A stretch of DNA of 64,000 nt. Origin: Rhodamnia argentea (lineage: Eukaryota; Streptophyta; Magnoliopsida; Myrtales; Myrtaceae). Below are positions 36,638 through 47,160 of the stretch, piece after piece (position 1 is the stretch's first letter; each line of letters begins with the position of its first letter). The notes under the pieces are model-generated. The model was given only the letters and a program-made list of their open reading frames with translations, made no database searches and had not been told where the DNA came from. The DNA lies in contig NC_063151.1 in NCBI RefSeq assembly GCF_020921035.1, forward strand, positions 27,100,934-27,164,933, read 5' to 3'. The translations under genes were made by a program, and so were the position numbers.

Positions 36638-37643
36638 CCTTGTAAGCGCATTGCGACTGGAAGCACCGACCACAACATTGCTGATGGAGTTATTAGCTAT
36701 GTAATCAAGCAGTGCGCTGGGAACATCGATGTCGGGGATGATAATTTCCTTTGCTGTAATCTGAAACAACCATTTTCCTGGAAAATCAGATCTGAGTAAT
36801 TGAAATGCAAACCTTGGCAAGCTCCTACAAGGCATCTGCACCTTAAGCTTTTGACTTCTATTTTCATACTTAAAAAGTGACCTTATGCTGGTGAAGTTCC
36901 TTACTTCCTATTCTATCTCGGGGAAGAGGAAGAAAAGTGAAGTATGGTCATGCAGTTCGGTCGAGCCCAACTTACCCCTCTTCGTGCGCAGAATCCACGG
37001 TAGGGAAGGAAAAACTGCTGCAGCTCAGCTTCAGTTGGCATCCGGCCTCCGCTGGGCACCATGTCCGCGTCACCTGCAACAGTTTAAGCTTTCTAGCGAT
37101 CAGACGTTTGTTGGTGAAGCCATATCGGCGCAATCGCCAACTCATTGTCACCAAATTCATGTCCAAATCCAGTTGTTCATCAGGATTCGAATGTGGGAAG
37201 ATGTAATGCGACGCTGTCCGGTACCTAATGTGGTAAATTCACTCGAGAACACAAAAATCTTGCTCACTCACACAAGATCCCGCAGAGCTTGTCATAATAA
37301 CTGTTCAGTGAAAATACTGATAATCCATGTTCGGGGAAATTAACGAGCTACATTAACAAAATAATCGAACAAAGTCGATGTCAAGCACATATGTTTTTAT
37401 TAGAAGGGAACATAGTAGAGTTCGATATGAAAAGAAGAACCTGCCTGAATAAACGCCGTGGGTCCTGACGTGAAGGAGAACACAGTGGGAGCTCTTGTTC
37501 TTGAGCAGATTATCCACCGCCCATTTGACGGCGGATTGGCTGTTCTTGTCTCTGTCGATCGCGATCGCCGTCACGATCGTGCTGCCGCAGCTGTCCGCCT
37601 CCTCTTCCGCCGCCGCCGACACTCGCGAGTGAGAGCGCGCCAT
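33852..37643 (-). CDS. USP-domain receptor-like cytoplasmic kinase (RLCK-IX type)
   Basis: Eight exons on the minus strand (37643-37445, 37073-36976, 36760-36639, 36529-36329, 35962-35680, 35474-35373, 35262-34834, 34634-33852) encode about 738 residues. The N-terminal universal stress protein/adenine-nucleotide alpha-hydrolase domain reads TIVTAIAIDRDKNSQSAVKWAVDNL ... NVVVGASSRN, followed by KFKTADVPSS and VYVICKDK, then a Ser-rich linker, a coiled-coil-like segment (LEAEIEKLKLEFKQSL) and a Ser/Thr kinase domain: glycine loop IGEGGYGPVF, VAIKVL lysine, HRDIKPSNILL, the family's SDVG in place of DFG, GTFCYIDPEY and SDVYSFGVMLLQ. No signal peptide or membrane span is seen, so it is cytoplasmic. 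Intron 1 needs a GC donor. The last codons VSI follow a possible further donor, so the true C-terminus may differ. Related plant U-box kinases have an extra U-box, absent here. Confidence 0.88.
36606..36634. repeat. (AG)n tract abutting the donor of kinase intron 3
   Basis: On the coding strand the donor reads ACAAG|GTCA followed at once by a (CT)n run of about 14 units, so the tract occupies the start of the intron. Confidence 0.9.
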
Positions 37644-37717
37644 GCACGAGTTCCACAGAACGAGAACGAGAACGAAGAAGAAGAAGACGGAGGGTAGAGA
37701 GCGGGATTGTTCAACGC

Positions 37718-37747
37718 CTCTCTCTCTCTCTCTCTCTTTCTCTCTCT
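37718..37747. repeat. (CT)n tract in the kinase leader
   Basis: Lies 75-105 bp upstream of the kinase ATG; on the coding strand it is a GA-repeat, a common plant leader/promoter element. A second (CT)n run is at 38003-38022. Confidence 0.9.
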
Positions 37748-37749
37748 AT

Positions 37750-39081
37750 GTATCTCTTTGTGTGTGCTAAAGCTATAATGAGCGGGGAGGTGTTGCAACC
37801 TTCTAACAGAAGTCGAGTGAAAAATGGTTTCTTGATGGTTTCGGCCACGCCTATTTTGGACTGTTTGCCTGCTCCTTCTAAACTTCGGTCCACGCACGTA
37901 CGAACATAACGGCCTTCTTCTTCACAACTGACATCCTCCGAACAAAACATCGTTGAACCAGTCGAACTATTTCCACATCATCACTCCCTTCTAGAACCAC
38001 TCGCTCTCTCTCTCTCTCTCTCTGTAAGTTAATTACTAGTGAAAAAAAATAGTTTTTTTAAATTAACTATGTTATTTCAGGAATATGATTAACAAATAGA
38101 TTTAAATTTAGAAAGCATGAAAACTCTATTATTGATTTTTTAAAGGTTGTGGGCTTTTTATTGAAATTTTCATGAAAATGTGCGAGCTCGAAAGATGGTA
38201 CGTCGACGTTTTTAGTGAAACCACCCTCGGAATCGTATCCTGTGCTAAAAACCTTGCAAATTGATGTCGATACCGACTTCGTGGGCTACGTAATTTAATG
38301 GACTTCTCTAATGCTAGGTCGGAGGAAAAGGGCAAAAATCGAGGTGGTACCTTCGCAATTCAATAATTAATTTTACTATCATTTTGCTTTTAATTAAATG
38401 GTTTTTATAAAACTAATATAGCGAGAAAAATTTTCCAAAGAAAGAAATCGTGACATCATGAATATGCATGGGCAAAAATCAAGCTTCTGTAATGCAAAAA
38501 TCAAACTTCTCTAATGCATGCCCTTATACACTGGAGTGACAGAACCTTACCGTCTTTTTGTTAGGTCCTAGGAAATATAAATGGGTAAGATGAGATGTAC
38601 CGCAGGCCTCGCACTCACATCACATGTATGGAAAATTCAAAATAAAAATTTGAAGTACTTTCATTTGATAAATAAGAGCATAAAGTGAACTTTATTTTAT
38701 ATAAGAACCTAAAATGGCCATATCACTTTGAAAAAGAAAACTATTTGACCTTAAGGCATTTTCGCTCTTTATTTTTTATTTTTTATTTTTTTTTATTTTC
38801 AATATATATATAGGAGAAACCCAGCCCTTTGTTCGTGGTCGTCGCCACCCCATCGCTAGTGAGGTGGCGGCCATGGTCGTCGATGCCTTGGTGAGGGCCC
38901 GTGCGAGGGATGACAACTCTAGCCCGGATCAAGGAGAGGGTTGCAGCCTTCTTCTGCTTCCGGCGAAGGTCAATGGCTCTCGTTGAGGTACTAGTGACCC
39001 CACCGGTCATTGTCATCACCTCCACCAACGCTGGGTTAGGAAGTATTGAGACTCTCCGAAAGCTTACGTGTTGTGTCATAC
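37750..39081. other. Kinase promoter region and dispersed 'aaataagg' repeat
   Basis: AT-rich DNA with no gene. At 38640-38770 is a fragment of the family 'gataaataagagc/cataaagtgaac..ataagaacctaaaatggcc', also seen at 11360-11480 and as both arms of the foldback at 58246-58970. 38820-39070 is GC-richer and open on both strands but shows no domain. Confidence 0.45.
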
Positions 39082-41995
39082 TAGTGGTGGCCACGGGCCG
39101 ATTTGAGCCAACAACAGGCCCGTTAACGGGGCCCGCCGATTCCGAAATCGGAATCGGCCCGGCCCATACGAGCTGATTACGGTTCCTACAAAACTGGAAC
39201 CGGCTAAACAAATAAAATAAAAAAATTGAAATTCAGGAAAGAACCGCTCGGCTCTTTTCCGACCGTTGCAAGCAACGGCTCCCCTCCCTTTTATTTTTTT
39301 TCCTTAATTTATTAAAATTATCATAAATCTTTACAGATACCTTTTTTCATCACTCATTTTTTCTCATAATTTCTCTCAATCCGCTCAAATCTCTCAATTC
39401 TCTTCATCCCGGCTCAATTCTCTCAATTTTTCGAATCCGTTTTCCGCTCAATTCTCTAAAAAAATGGCAAGCGGAAGTAGAGCTGGTGAAAGGAGAAAGA
39501 GTCCTATTCAGATGGGAGAATCCGATTATCCTCGCGAATATAATCCTCGTGATTTTGCATGTTAGGTAGACGAAGATGATAATATCCTCATTATTCCCAA
39601 TATGATCCTCGTGATTTTGCACGTCCCAACGCAAGAAAGTCTTCATTCTCTTATCGGTGTCGAAGAAATATCAATAATAAAGGAGCTGGAACGAGAGGGT
39701 ACATCTAACATATGGGAACACTTCACAAAGGAACATAAGTAAAAGGTAAAATGTAAATATTGAGGGGGCAACATACAAATTTACAAGTGGAGGCAGCTAT
39801 GGAACATTTAAACGACGTGTGAGGTTGAAAAATGCAGTGTATCCGGGGATCGACACCGATCAACAACAAATTTTTGGGGTACGTCAATCCTAACATTTTT
39901 CTTTTATTTCGTTACAATAAAAAAAATTATAAAGAAGAATTAGCTAAATTTGTTTCCATTAAATGTTTACCGTTTAATTTTGGTGAAAATTTTGATTTTA
40001 ATTATTTTATAAACATTGCATGTACTCCGCAAGCATAACCTGTTCCGAGAAATATGCTTAAAAGCAAACTTATTAGGCTTTATAAAAAAGGAAAAACAGA
40101 TTTGGAAAACTTGTTTATAAATTTTGATGGACATATGCACATAGGTAGCGACATTTGTAGTAATCCTTGACAAACTCATTCTTATATGGGTACTAAATGT
40201 TATTAGATAGATAACGATTGGAACATTCAAAAATGAGTTGTTACATTTCGAGTTTTTGATTATATATGCATATGGCCAATAATATTTATAGAGTAATTAG
40301 GCAAGTTTTAGAAAAATATGATTTAATTAATATAATTTTTTCGATTGGTTTTGATAATGCCGCGGCAAATACCGCTTTCATTCCCAATTTACAAAAGATT
40401 TGTAAACTTGCTTTTGATGGGCAATTTTTTCATATTATATGTGCTTGTCATATTTTAAATTTATGTGTACAAGATGGTTTACGAACTCTTGATACTTTTT
40501 TCAGCCCAATAAAGAAAGCAATTCAATTTTTATGGAAATATCCCCAAAATAATGAGAGAATGTGGCAGATTTTGTAAAGCAAATAAAATTAAATTAAAAA
40601 AAATTCAAAAGATATTTCGACTCATTGGAATTTTACCTACGAATTGCTTAATCAATGTTTTGCATATAAAGATTTATTATGTACGTTTATTTCGAATAAT
40701 GTCTTTGAAATTGGTTTATTCCCACGAGAGTGGGTTATTTGCAAAAAAAAATTAGATATACTTTATCCGGCGTTTATTATCTTACTGCGCATTTATTTTT
40801 AATAAAGTGTGTTAATATTACTGGTGTTTTTGAAGAATATGAAAAAGATGATCAATTAGCTCTGACTATTATAACAATGAGAACAAAATGGCTACATTAT
40901 TATACCAACATTCCTCTTATTTATTTGGTTGCTTTTGTTTTCGATCCACGTACCAAATTAAATGGTTTAAGTGATTATCTAAATACGTATATGAATGTTT
41001 ACATTTGAATGCAACGGTAAATGTTAGAGTTATATAAGCAGCGGTTAAAGACACAATAGTAGAATTATATAATAAATTTTGCAATAGATATAATCTAGTA
41101 GGTGATAATGGATCTTTCTAACATGGTGACGTACAAAGTGAAGACCTAGGTAGAATTAGTAGAAAGTACAAAATGCTTATGAGTAGCCAAAAAAATTAAA
41201 AGGGAGCAACATATAATATTTATGAAATAGAGACATATTTAACCATTTCTTTCGAGTTTAGTGATTCCGAAGGCGGTACAGATTTCAAAATTCTAGAGTA
41301 GTGAAAGAGGCATTCAATCTGATTTCCAACTCTCGCTCTTATCGCAAGATGGGTTTTAGCAACCCATTGTTCAACAGCTGCGGTTGAACAAACATTTAGC
41401 ACTAGAGGCAACATTTTGGACGATCGACGTTCAAGATTACATCCGGATTTAGTGGAGGTTCAAGCTTGTGTCGATAATTGGACAAAGGCTAAACATCGAC
41501 AATAAGATATGGATCGCAATAATGAAGCCAATTTCTTCGATGATGATGGAGACACCACCGCCACGGGTAGCGGAACGGGTAGCGACGATTGACGATGAGC
41601 TAAGTTGGGGTTATCAAAAGCAAAAAAACTATATGGGCTTTGATTTTTCTATCTCCAGGAAGATATGTAGACGCTTAATGATAATTCATTAAGTTCAAAT
41701 CTCTTCTCCCTCCCTTTTTTTTCCCTCAAATTTGATTACGATATACAATTTGATTACAATTTATATTTCATAATTTAATTATTTTTTATTTTTTATTTCA
41801 TAATTTATTATTAAAAATTAAATTTAAAAATTGAAACCGGAACCGGAATCGGCGGTTCTATTTTCGATTTTGAACTGGAACCGGCCCCGAATCGCCGGTT
41901 CAAAATCGAAACCGGAACCGCCCTTTAAGGTTCCGATTTTGGTTCACAAGTAGCCACGAATCGGAAGCGCCGGTTCCAAACCGTGGTCACCACTA
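39082..41995. mobile_element. hAT (Ac-like) DNA transposon, inactive
   Basis: The ends TAGTGGTGGCCACGG (39082-39096) and CCGTGGTCACCACTA (41981-41995) are inverted with one mismatch. Flanking octamers TGTCATAC and TATCGAAC agree at five of eight positions, as expected for a decayed 8-bp hAT duplication. Subterminal regions on both sides are rich in ggttcc/ggaacc repeats, typical of transposase-binding clusters. The interior holds a broken transposase in the same orientation. Total 2914 bp. Confidence 0.75.
39464..41592 (+). pseudogene. hAT transposase with BED zinc finger (broken)
   Basis: The frame starts ATG at 39464 but stops after 33 codons. Further parts follow in several frames: the BED finger TSNIWEHFTKEHK at about 39700-39740, where a stop sits right after the helix and the second zinc-binding Cys codon reads TGA (39761-39763); NYKEELAKFVSIKCLPFNFGE (about 39930-39990); FSIGFDNAAANTA, FHIICACHILNLCVQDGL and FFSPIKKAIQFLWK (40330-40550), the part carrying DDE-type hAT signatures; VAFVFDPRTKLNGLSDYL (40930-40985); and the C-terminal dimerisation region (41290-41480). 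More than five stops/frameshifts make it non-functional. Confidence 0.8.
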
Positions 41996-42326
41996 TATCG
42001 AACACTCTCCAATATGCAACCGGCACGTAATTAGTGCTCCAAATACTCCAGCGACACACGAGTTCAGATTCAAACACGTCATTTTAACATGCACATGGTC
42101 GGTTTTAAGTATTTTTAATGAATTAAGGATATATATATATACATACTTAAGTCATATACTCAGCCACTCTAAAATTAATATACCAAGCCAGTCTAAAAAG
42201 AACTAATCGTGGAAAAGAAACAGAAAAAGAAAGAACACATCATTAATTTATCACCCATATACGAAAATATATATTATATTTATAAAGTATCCCAACGTAT
42301 CAAAATCATCTTCTTCTTTTTAACGG

Positions 42327-42652
42327 ACGTGTCGACGTATCATATCTTATCGTGTCGCGTATCGATATCAAGTGTTACATAGGCGATGGGCCAGCGACCA
42401 CAAGCCAAAAGGTTTTAACTTTTAATTTTTTTTAGTTTTTAATCTTATTTGATTAACTAACAACAATTACTTCCTCAAATTCTTTTCCTGTTTTCTTTTC
42501 TCGTTTTCTCGGGGAGTCCATTGCGGAGAGACACGTGCCACTCCTCAAAGGGTACGAACTGTGAAGGACCCATGAGTGGTTGTCTTTGAGAGAGCATTTT
42601 CTTGGTCCAAGCGCATTGAATGATGCAGGATAGTATTCATCGTATACGTGTC
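42327..42652. promoter_or_regulatory. ABRE/G-box-like elements upstream of the PP2C gene
   Basis: ACGTGTC occurs at 42327-42333 and 42646-42652, and a palindromic CACGTG G-box at 42532-42537, all 1.1-1.5 kb upstream of the PP2C ATG and probably closer to its transcription start, since the leader appears long. bZIP factors (ABF/AREB) bind such sites. Clade A PP2C genes are known to be ABA-induced as negative feedback, so clustered ABREs are expected; function here is inferred. Confidence 0.4.
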
Positions 42653-43542
42653 CCCAAAAGGTGTGCATGAGGTGAGTCAACAGCATACCAAGAGAAATTT
42701 TTATTAAAAAAGAAACAGAATAGAAAATTCAGGAAAATCTTTTCTAGGGAAGAGGTTTCACTGATGGCCTTTTCATGCTCTTTACTCTCTTTTTTGTCTA
42801 TTTTTTTTCTCCATCAAGTCTTCTCTGTTTCTTCAGCTGGTGAGCACCCTTCAATCACTCCTGTCCTAATTTACGTTCTTGATTACAAGGTTCGTTTGGC
42901 TGAGAAAGTTGGTCTTTGCAATACGACACCCAGTTGATAGTTCATTGGGGTGTATGGGGAATTTTGTCTGCTGATTTTCTGGGTTCTTGCTGTGTACTCG
43001 GAAGAGGGAAATCGAGAAAGCGATTGGGGGAACCTTTTTTTTTTTAAGGGTGGCCTTGATGGGTTGCTTCAGATCCAGGAAATTCATGTTTTTTTGTGGA
43101 AAAGTTTCCGCTTTTTCGGGGTTAACTTGTGATTCTTGCGTGCAATTTTCTACTTTTTGAGGTTCTTTATCGTGACAATCCATTGCTTCCTCTTCCGGGG
43201 TTCGGATTTGGATAAGAATTTGAATCAGGCTGTTGACACGTCATGTTTTGTATTTAAGGTTTGATGGTGGGTTAGGAATTGTATTGTCCTTTCTGGGGCT
43301 GGAGGAAGAATCGGGAAGAACTTAGTGGACTATATAAGGTCTTGACGGAATCTGGGAAATAAACTGCAAACTTCTTTGATTGTTCTGGAACTGAAGGCAT
43401 AGATCTGCTCTCAGTCGTCAGATACGATTGCCCTTTTGATACATTCTTCAATTTCGTCGCATGCCCATCTATTTATCTTAATCGTGAATTCACTTCCTGC
43501 TAGCTGCATCTCTTATTGGTTCGAGATTGGGAGTCAATGACA

Positions 43543-43766
43543 CAAGAATTAGATGGTGTTGCTCAGTCTTGCAAACTTTTGTGCCCATCTACTTGTTGAT
43601 TGATGGAAATTGAGGGGAGTTGAAGACAACCAATAATGATACCGCCGAAAATTTATAACAGCAAAAGAATGAGGTGGTGTTGCTCAGTCTTGCAAACTTT
43701 TGTGTCCATCTCCTTGTTGAGTGATGGAAACTGAGGGGAGTTAAAGATAGCCGTCAATAATACCAA
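43543..43766 (+). repeat. Tandemly duplicated segment in the PP2C leader with paired uORFs
   Basis: Two copies of about 102 bp, period 121, run from 'aagaat(t/g)agrtggtgttgctcag' to 'gaggggagtt(g/a)aaga'. Each carries an ATG-started six-codon frame: 43603-43623 (MEIEGS, stop TGA) and 43724-43744 (METEGS, stop TAA). The second ends 35 bp before the PP2C ATG. Whether both copies are in the spliced leader is unknown. Confidence 0.75.
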
Positions 43767-43779
43767 AGAGAGCATCTAT

Positions 43780-46153
43780 ATGGAAGAAATGTCTCCAGCC
43801 ATTGCAGTAACTCTTAGTGTAGGTAATTCAGTGCGCGATAACTCTGGAATTTCATCCTCTGCGGAAATTACACGGCTCAAGCTTGTGACAAACGCGGCCA
43901 GCTTGTTAGCAAATCCTTCAAATCTGGTGTCCACTGAGTCTGTATTCTGTTGCCATGTGGATACTGCCGATTCGAGTTACGTGAGCAATTTTGCCACGGA
44001 TATGGCACGTGATGATGGTGGTGGTGGAGCTAATGAGTTGGTGATGGCGACCAAGAGTGGAGATAATTTGGTTCCTAATGATAACTTGATGCAAGAAAAC
44101 GACGAGGATGAGACTGAAGACACCAGCTTGGCTATTGCTGATGAGTTATTAGCGACAGGCCGAGTGGTAATAAAAGCAGTAGAAAATGATCAAGTTCTGG
44201 CTGAGGCCATGATTTTGGGGAACTCCGAGGTCCCTGCAAGTGAACTTATAGCAGCAGTGAGTTCACAAGCTGAAGGCTCTGATATTTCAATTCTGAAGGC
44301 TGCTGCCGTGGTTTCTCAGCTTCCAAAGGAGAAGAGTCTCGTCAAAGGAGGCATAAGGAGTGTTTTCGAGCTAGATTGTATACCTCTTTGGGGCTCTGTG
44401 TCTATGCGTGGGAAAAGACCAGAGATGGAAGATGCTGTTACAACAGCACCACAGTTCATGAAAATTCCTATGAAAATGCTTGTTGGGGAACACGTGATTG
44501 ATGGGATTGGCCAAAGTCTAACTCATGTAACCAGTCACTTCTTTGGTGTTTACGATGGCCATGGAGGTTCTCGGGTACATCCTCTATATTCTTGAAATTT
44601 ATTTAGCTGTCTTTTCTAGAGTAACTAGTTGAACCTTCCTGGAAGCTTTTCTTTTATTTTTCAGCTGTCAAATTTGGAGTATTTTGACTCCTGCTTTGGT
44701 TCTACATGCTGAGAATTAATTTATGTAAACTTTTTTGTATCTTGCTCGTGACTATCACCAATAAATTGTTCTGTTGAGATATCTGTTTCATAGTATGAAT
44801 TAGCATTATTGGAAAATTTGTAAGGCAGGTTGCTGAGTATTGTTGTGAGTGGATCCACCCGGTTTTGGCTGAAGAAATAGGACAGGTCAAAGATAACATA
44901 GGAAATGGGAGTGTTGGGGAAGCTAGGCAAGTAATGTGGGAAAGAGCCTTCACTAATTGCTTTCAAAGAGTTGATGATGAGATAGGAGGAAAACTAAGCA
45001 GGGGCATCACCTCTGATCATGGAGATGCTTCAGCTGCTAGTTTCGAGCCAGTTGCCCCAGAAACAGTCGGTTCAACAGCTGTTGTTGCTTTGGTATGCTC
45101 TTCCCACATAATAGTCGCAAATTGTGGTGATTCAAGGGCAGTCCTCTTGCGTGGCAAAGAAGCCATGCCCTTGTCAGTGGATCACAAGGTAAGCCAACTT
45201 TCTGGCTTTTCATGCCTAAAATTTAGAGAAACACAGTTTATTGCAGGAGATAATAATGTTTCTTGGTGCCTGCTACTTCTCCAGCCAGATACAGAAAAGG
45301 AGTATGCTCGAATTGATGCAGCTGGGGGCAAGGTCATACAGTGGAACGGCTACCGTGTTTTTGGTGTTCTTGCAATGTCAAGGTCAATTGGTAGGTGTCC
45401 TATGCAATTACTTGTGCTGATATTTGTTCTTATATCATCAAATATTTACCTGTTTTGTGGGGTAAGACGGCTCTTCCGCTGAAAGTCATGTCATGCAAAG
45501 GACCCTTTGAGCTCGTGCATGTTTGGCTTATGGCTACCTGTGGTTCTTTTTCCAATTTTCTTCGCATTTCCAACATGGCAGATTAAGCTACTCCATGAGG
45601 GGATATGGTTTTAGTAGCTGATCTGTCAGTGATCCTGTAGGTGGCTGCCCTAGTTTTACTCTGGATACGTTTGATTAAGTTCTTTCACTTCAAAAACGTA
45701 TCTACTCAAATTTAACTGGTGCATTTCCCTCGTCTCATTGCACTTATTTGAGTTCGACCTTCCACAGGCGATAGGTACTTGAAACCCTGGATAATCCCCC
45801 AACCCGAGGTGATGTTTGTCCCTCGAGCTCGGGAGGACGAGTGCCTTATCCTAGCAAGTGATGGGTTGTGGGATGTGATGACCAACGAGGAAGCATGCAA
45901 GGTGGCGCGGAAGCAGATTTTGCTGTGGCACAAGAAGAATGGGGTTCCTTCATCGCCCTTGGACCGGGGCAAAGGGATCGACCCCGCAGCACAAGCCGCT
46001 GCTGAATACCTCTCTATGCTCGCGCTTGAGAAGGGAAGTAAGGACAACATCTCGGTGATTGTGGTCGACTTGAAGGCTCAAAGGAAGTTCAAGAGCAAGA
46101 CTGTGATGTCAACAACATTCACCCACCGGTGCCAGCCATCCAAAGCAGAGTAA
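43780..46153 (+). CDS. Clade A protein phosphatase 2C, HAB1/HAB2-like ABA co-receptor
   Basis: Four exons (43780-44574, 44829-45188, 45285-45390, 45768-46153) encode 548 residues. The start MEEMSPAIAVTLS matches what I recall of the HAB1 N-terminus. The catalytic domain reads ELDCIPLWGSVSMRGKRPEMEDAV, then FFGVYDGHGG (metal-binding Asp259/Gly260), ETVGSTAVVALV, ANCGDSRAVL, ASDGLWDV (Asp452) and GSKDNISVIVVDLKAQRKF. The ABA-receptor 'lock' tryptophan, in [24 protein letters not shown], is Trp405. In the absence of ABA such phosphatases dephosphorylate SnRK2 kinases; ABA-bound PYR/PYL receptors insert into the active site through this Trp. The acidic N-terminal extension (about residues 40-190) is variable in the subfamily. 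The protein is somewhat longer than Arabidopsis HAB1 (511). ABI1/ABI2 are less likely on N-terminal similarity. Confidence 0.93.
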
Positions 46154-46619
46154 CTAACAAAAATACTAGAGAACCAAAGTGATTGTGAAAGGGACATAAA
46201 CTTTGGTCCATTTATTTTTTTATGGGCTTAAATGTTTGTGCGAGATAAGAAAAGTAGTGTTATTATACATAGGTAGTAGCAGCGAGCGCACCTCCAACGC
46301 CATCACTGTGTGGACAAGCTGAGACCTTTTTTCAGCAACAGTTCGCCTGCTGCTGTTGTGTAACCGCTGATTAAGTGAAAGTTCATTACCTTTTAGTGCT
46401 TATGCTAAACGCTGGGGAGATCTCTTTCTGATGGTGTGCCTTGACCAGTAGGATTCTCTGTCACACGTAATGAGACTTTCTGACAGGTAGGATGCTGAAT
46501 GCTAGTAAGAGAAGATACATAAACCATGCTAACTGAAACTCTCACTGCCAAAGATTGCAAAATGCCTCGATCGGAAGCGCCTTCCTCTTAACAAACTGTT
46601 GCAAGGACAAGAAATTCCA
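46154..46619. other. PP2C 3' flank
   Basis: 3' UTR and spacer between the PP2C gene and the convergent RPA49 array; no other feature seen. Confidence 0.5.
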
Positions 46620-47160
46620 TCCTTCCGACTCTGGCGCCTCTTTCTCAATTCTGGGAACTTAAAGAGGCTCAAGAAGCTTGGCATAAACGCAGTTTTACTC
46701 TCATGACAACTTGGAATGGAGACGTTTGAAATGCGGCCTTATTATGGTAACTGCACTCATCCACGGATCCTCCGCATGTCAGTCCGGGAATCATCCGCAA
46801 ACAAAGTGAGCACTAGGCTGTAGCTGATCAGAAGATCCCTTATCTCAGAAGACCGCCTCTCCGATCCGGTATCAGAGAACATGGTTGAGAATTCTGACGC
46901 GGTATGCTTGGGGTCCTGCGGTTCTTTGCAGTGGAAGCACCAGGTGCACAATGTGCATGTACAGAACAAATTGAGGATTAGCATCTCCGGCCAGTCAAGA
47001 TTTGCTCACATGCATAGTAATCAATTTAAGATGTTTAGTCCTCTTCACATAAGCAAATGCAATTCAATCAGATAACGACCAAAGAAAACAAGTACAACAA
47101 TAAGACAAAATAAGTCTGCAGCAGTATTGAACTGAACATTTAAAAGCTACGGCAGGCTGA
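46620..47160 (-). pseudogene. RPA49 fragment C: decayed last exon plus part of intron 3
   Basis: Minus-strand sequence 46930-46630 aligns by eye with the last exon of the two RPA49 copies: the shared stretches include 'gcgcctctttctcaa.yctgggaactt.agaggc', 'atcatccgcaaacaaagtgagcacta', 'tagctgatcagaagatc' and 'cttggggtcctg'. Several indels and stops destroy the frame. The following 47000-47160 resembles intron 3 ('tttagtcytcttca..aagcaaatgc.atttaatcag', 'gaccaaagaaaac.agta'). This is the oldest and shortest member of the array. Confidence 0.7.

Noticed and set aside
36829-36841. A 13-nt micro-exon in the kinase gene
   Set aside because: It can be spliced in frame with a downstream acceptor, but joining exon 2 straight to the exon at 36760 also keeps frame and gives a better match to the family (RRG-ITAKEIIIPDIDV).
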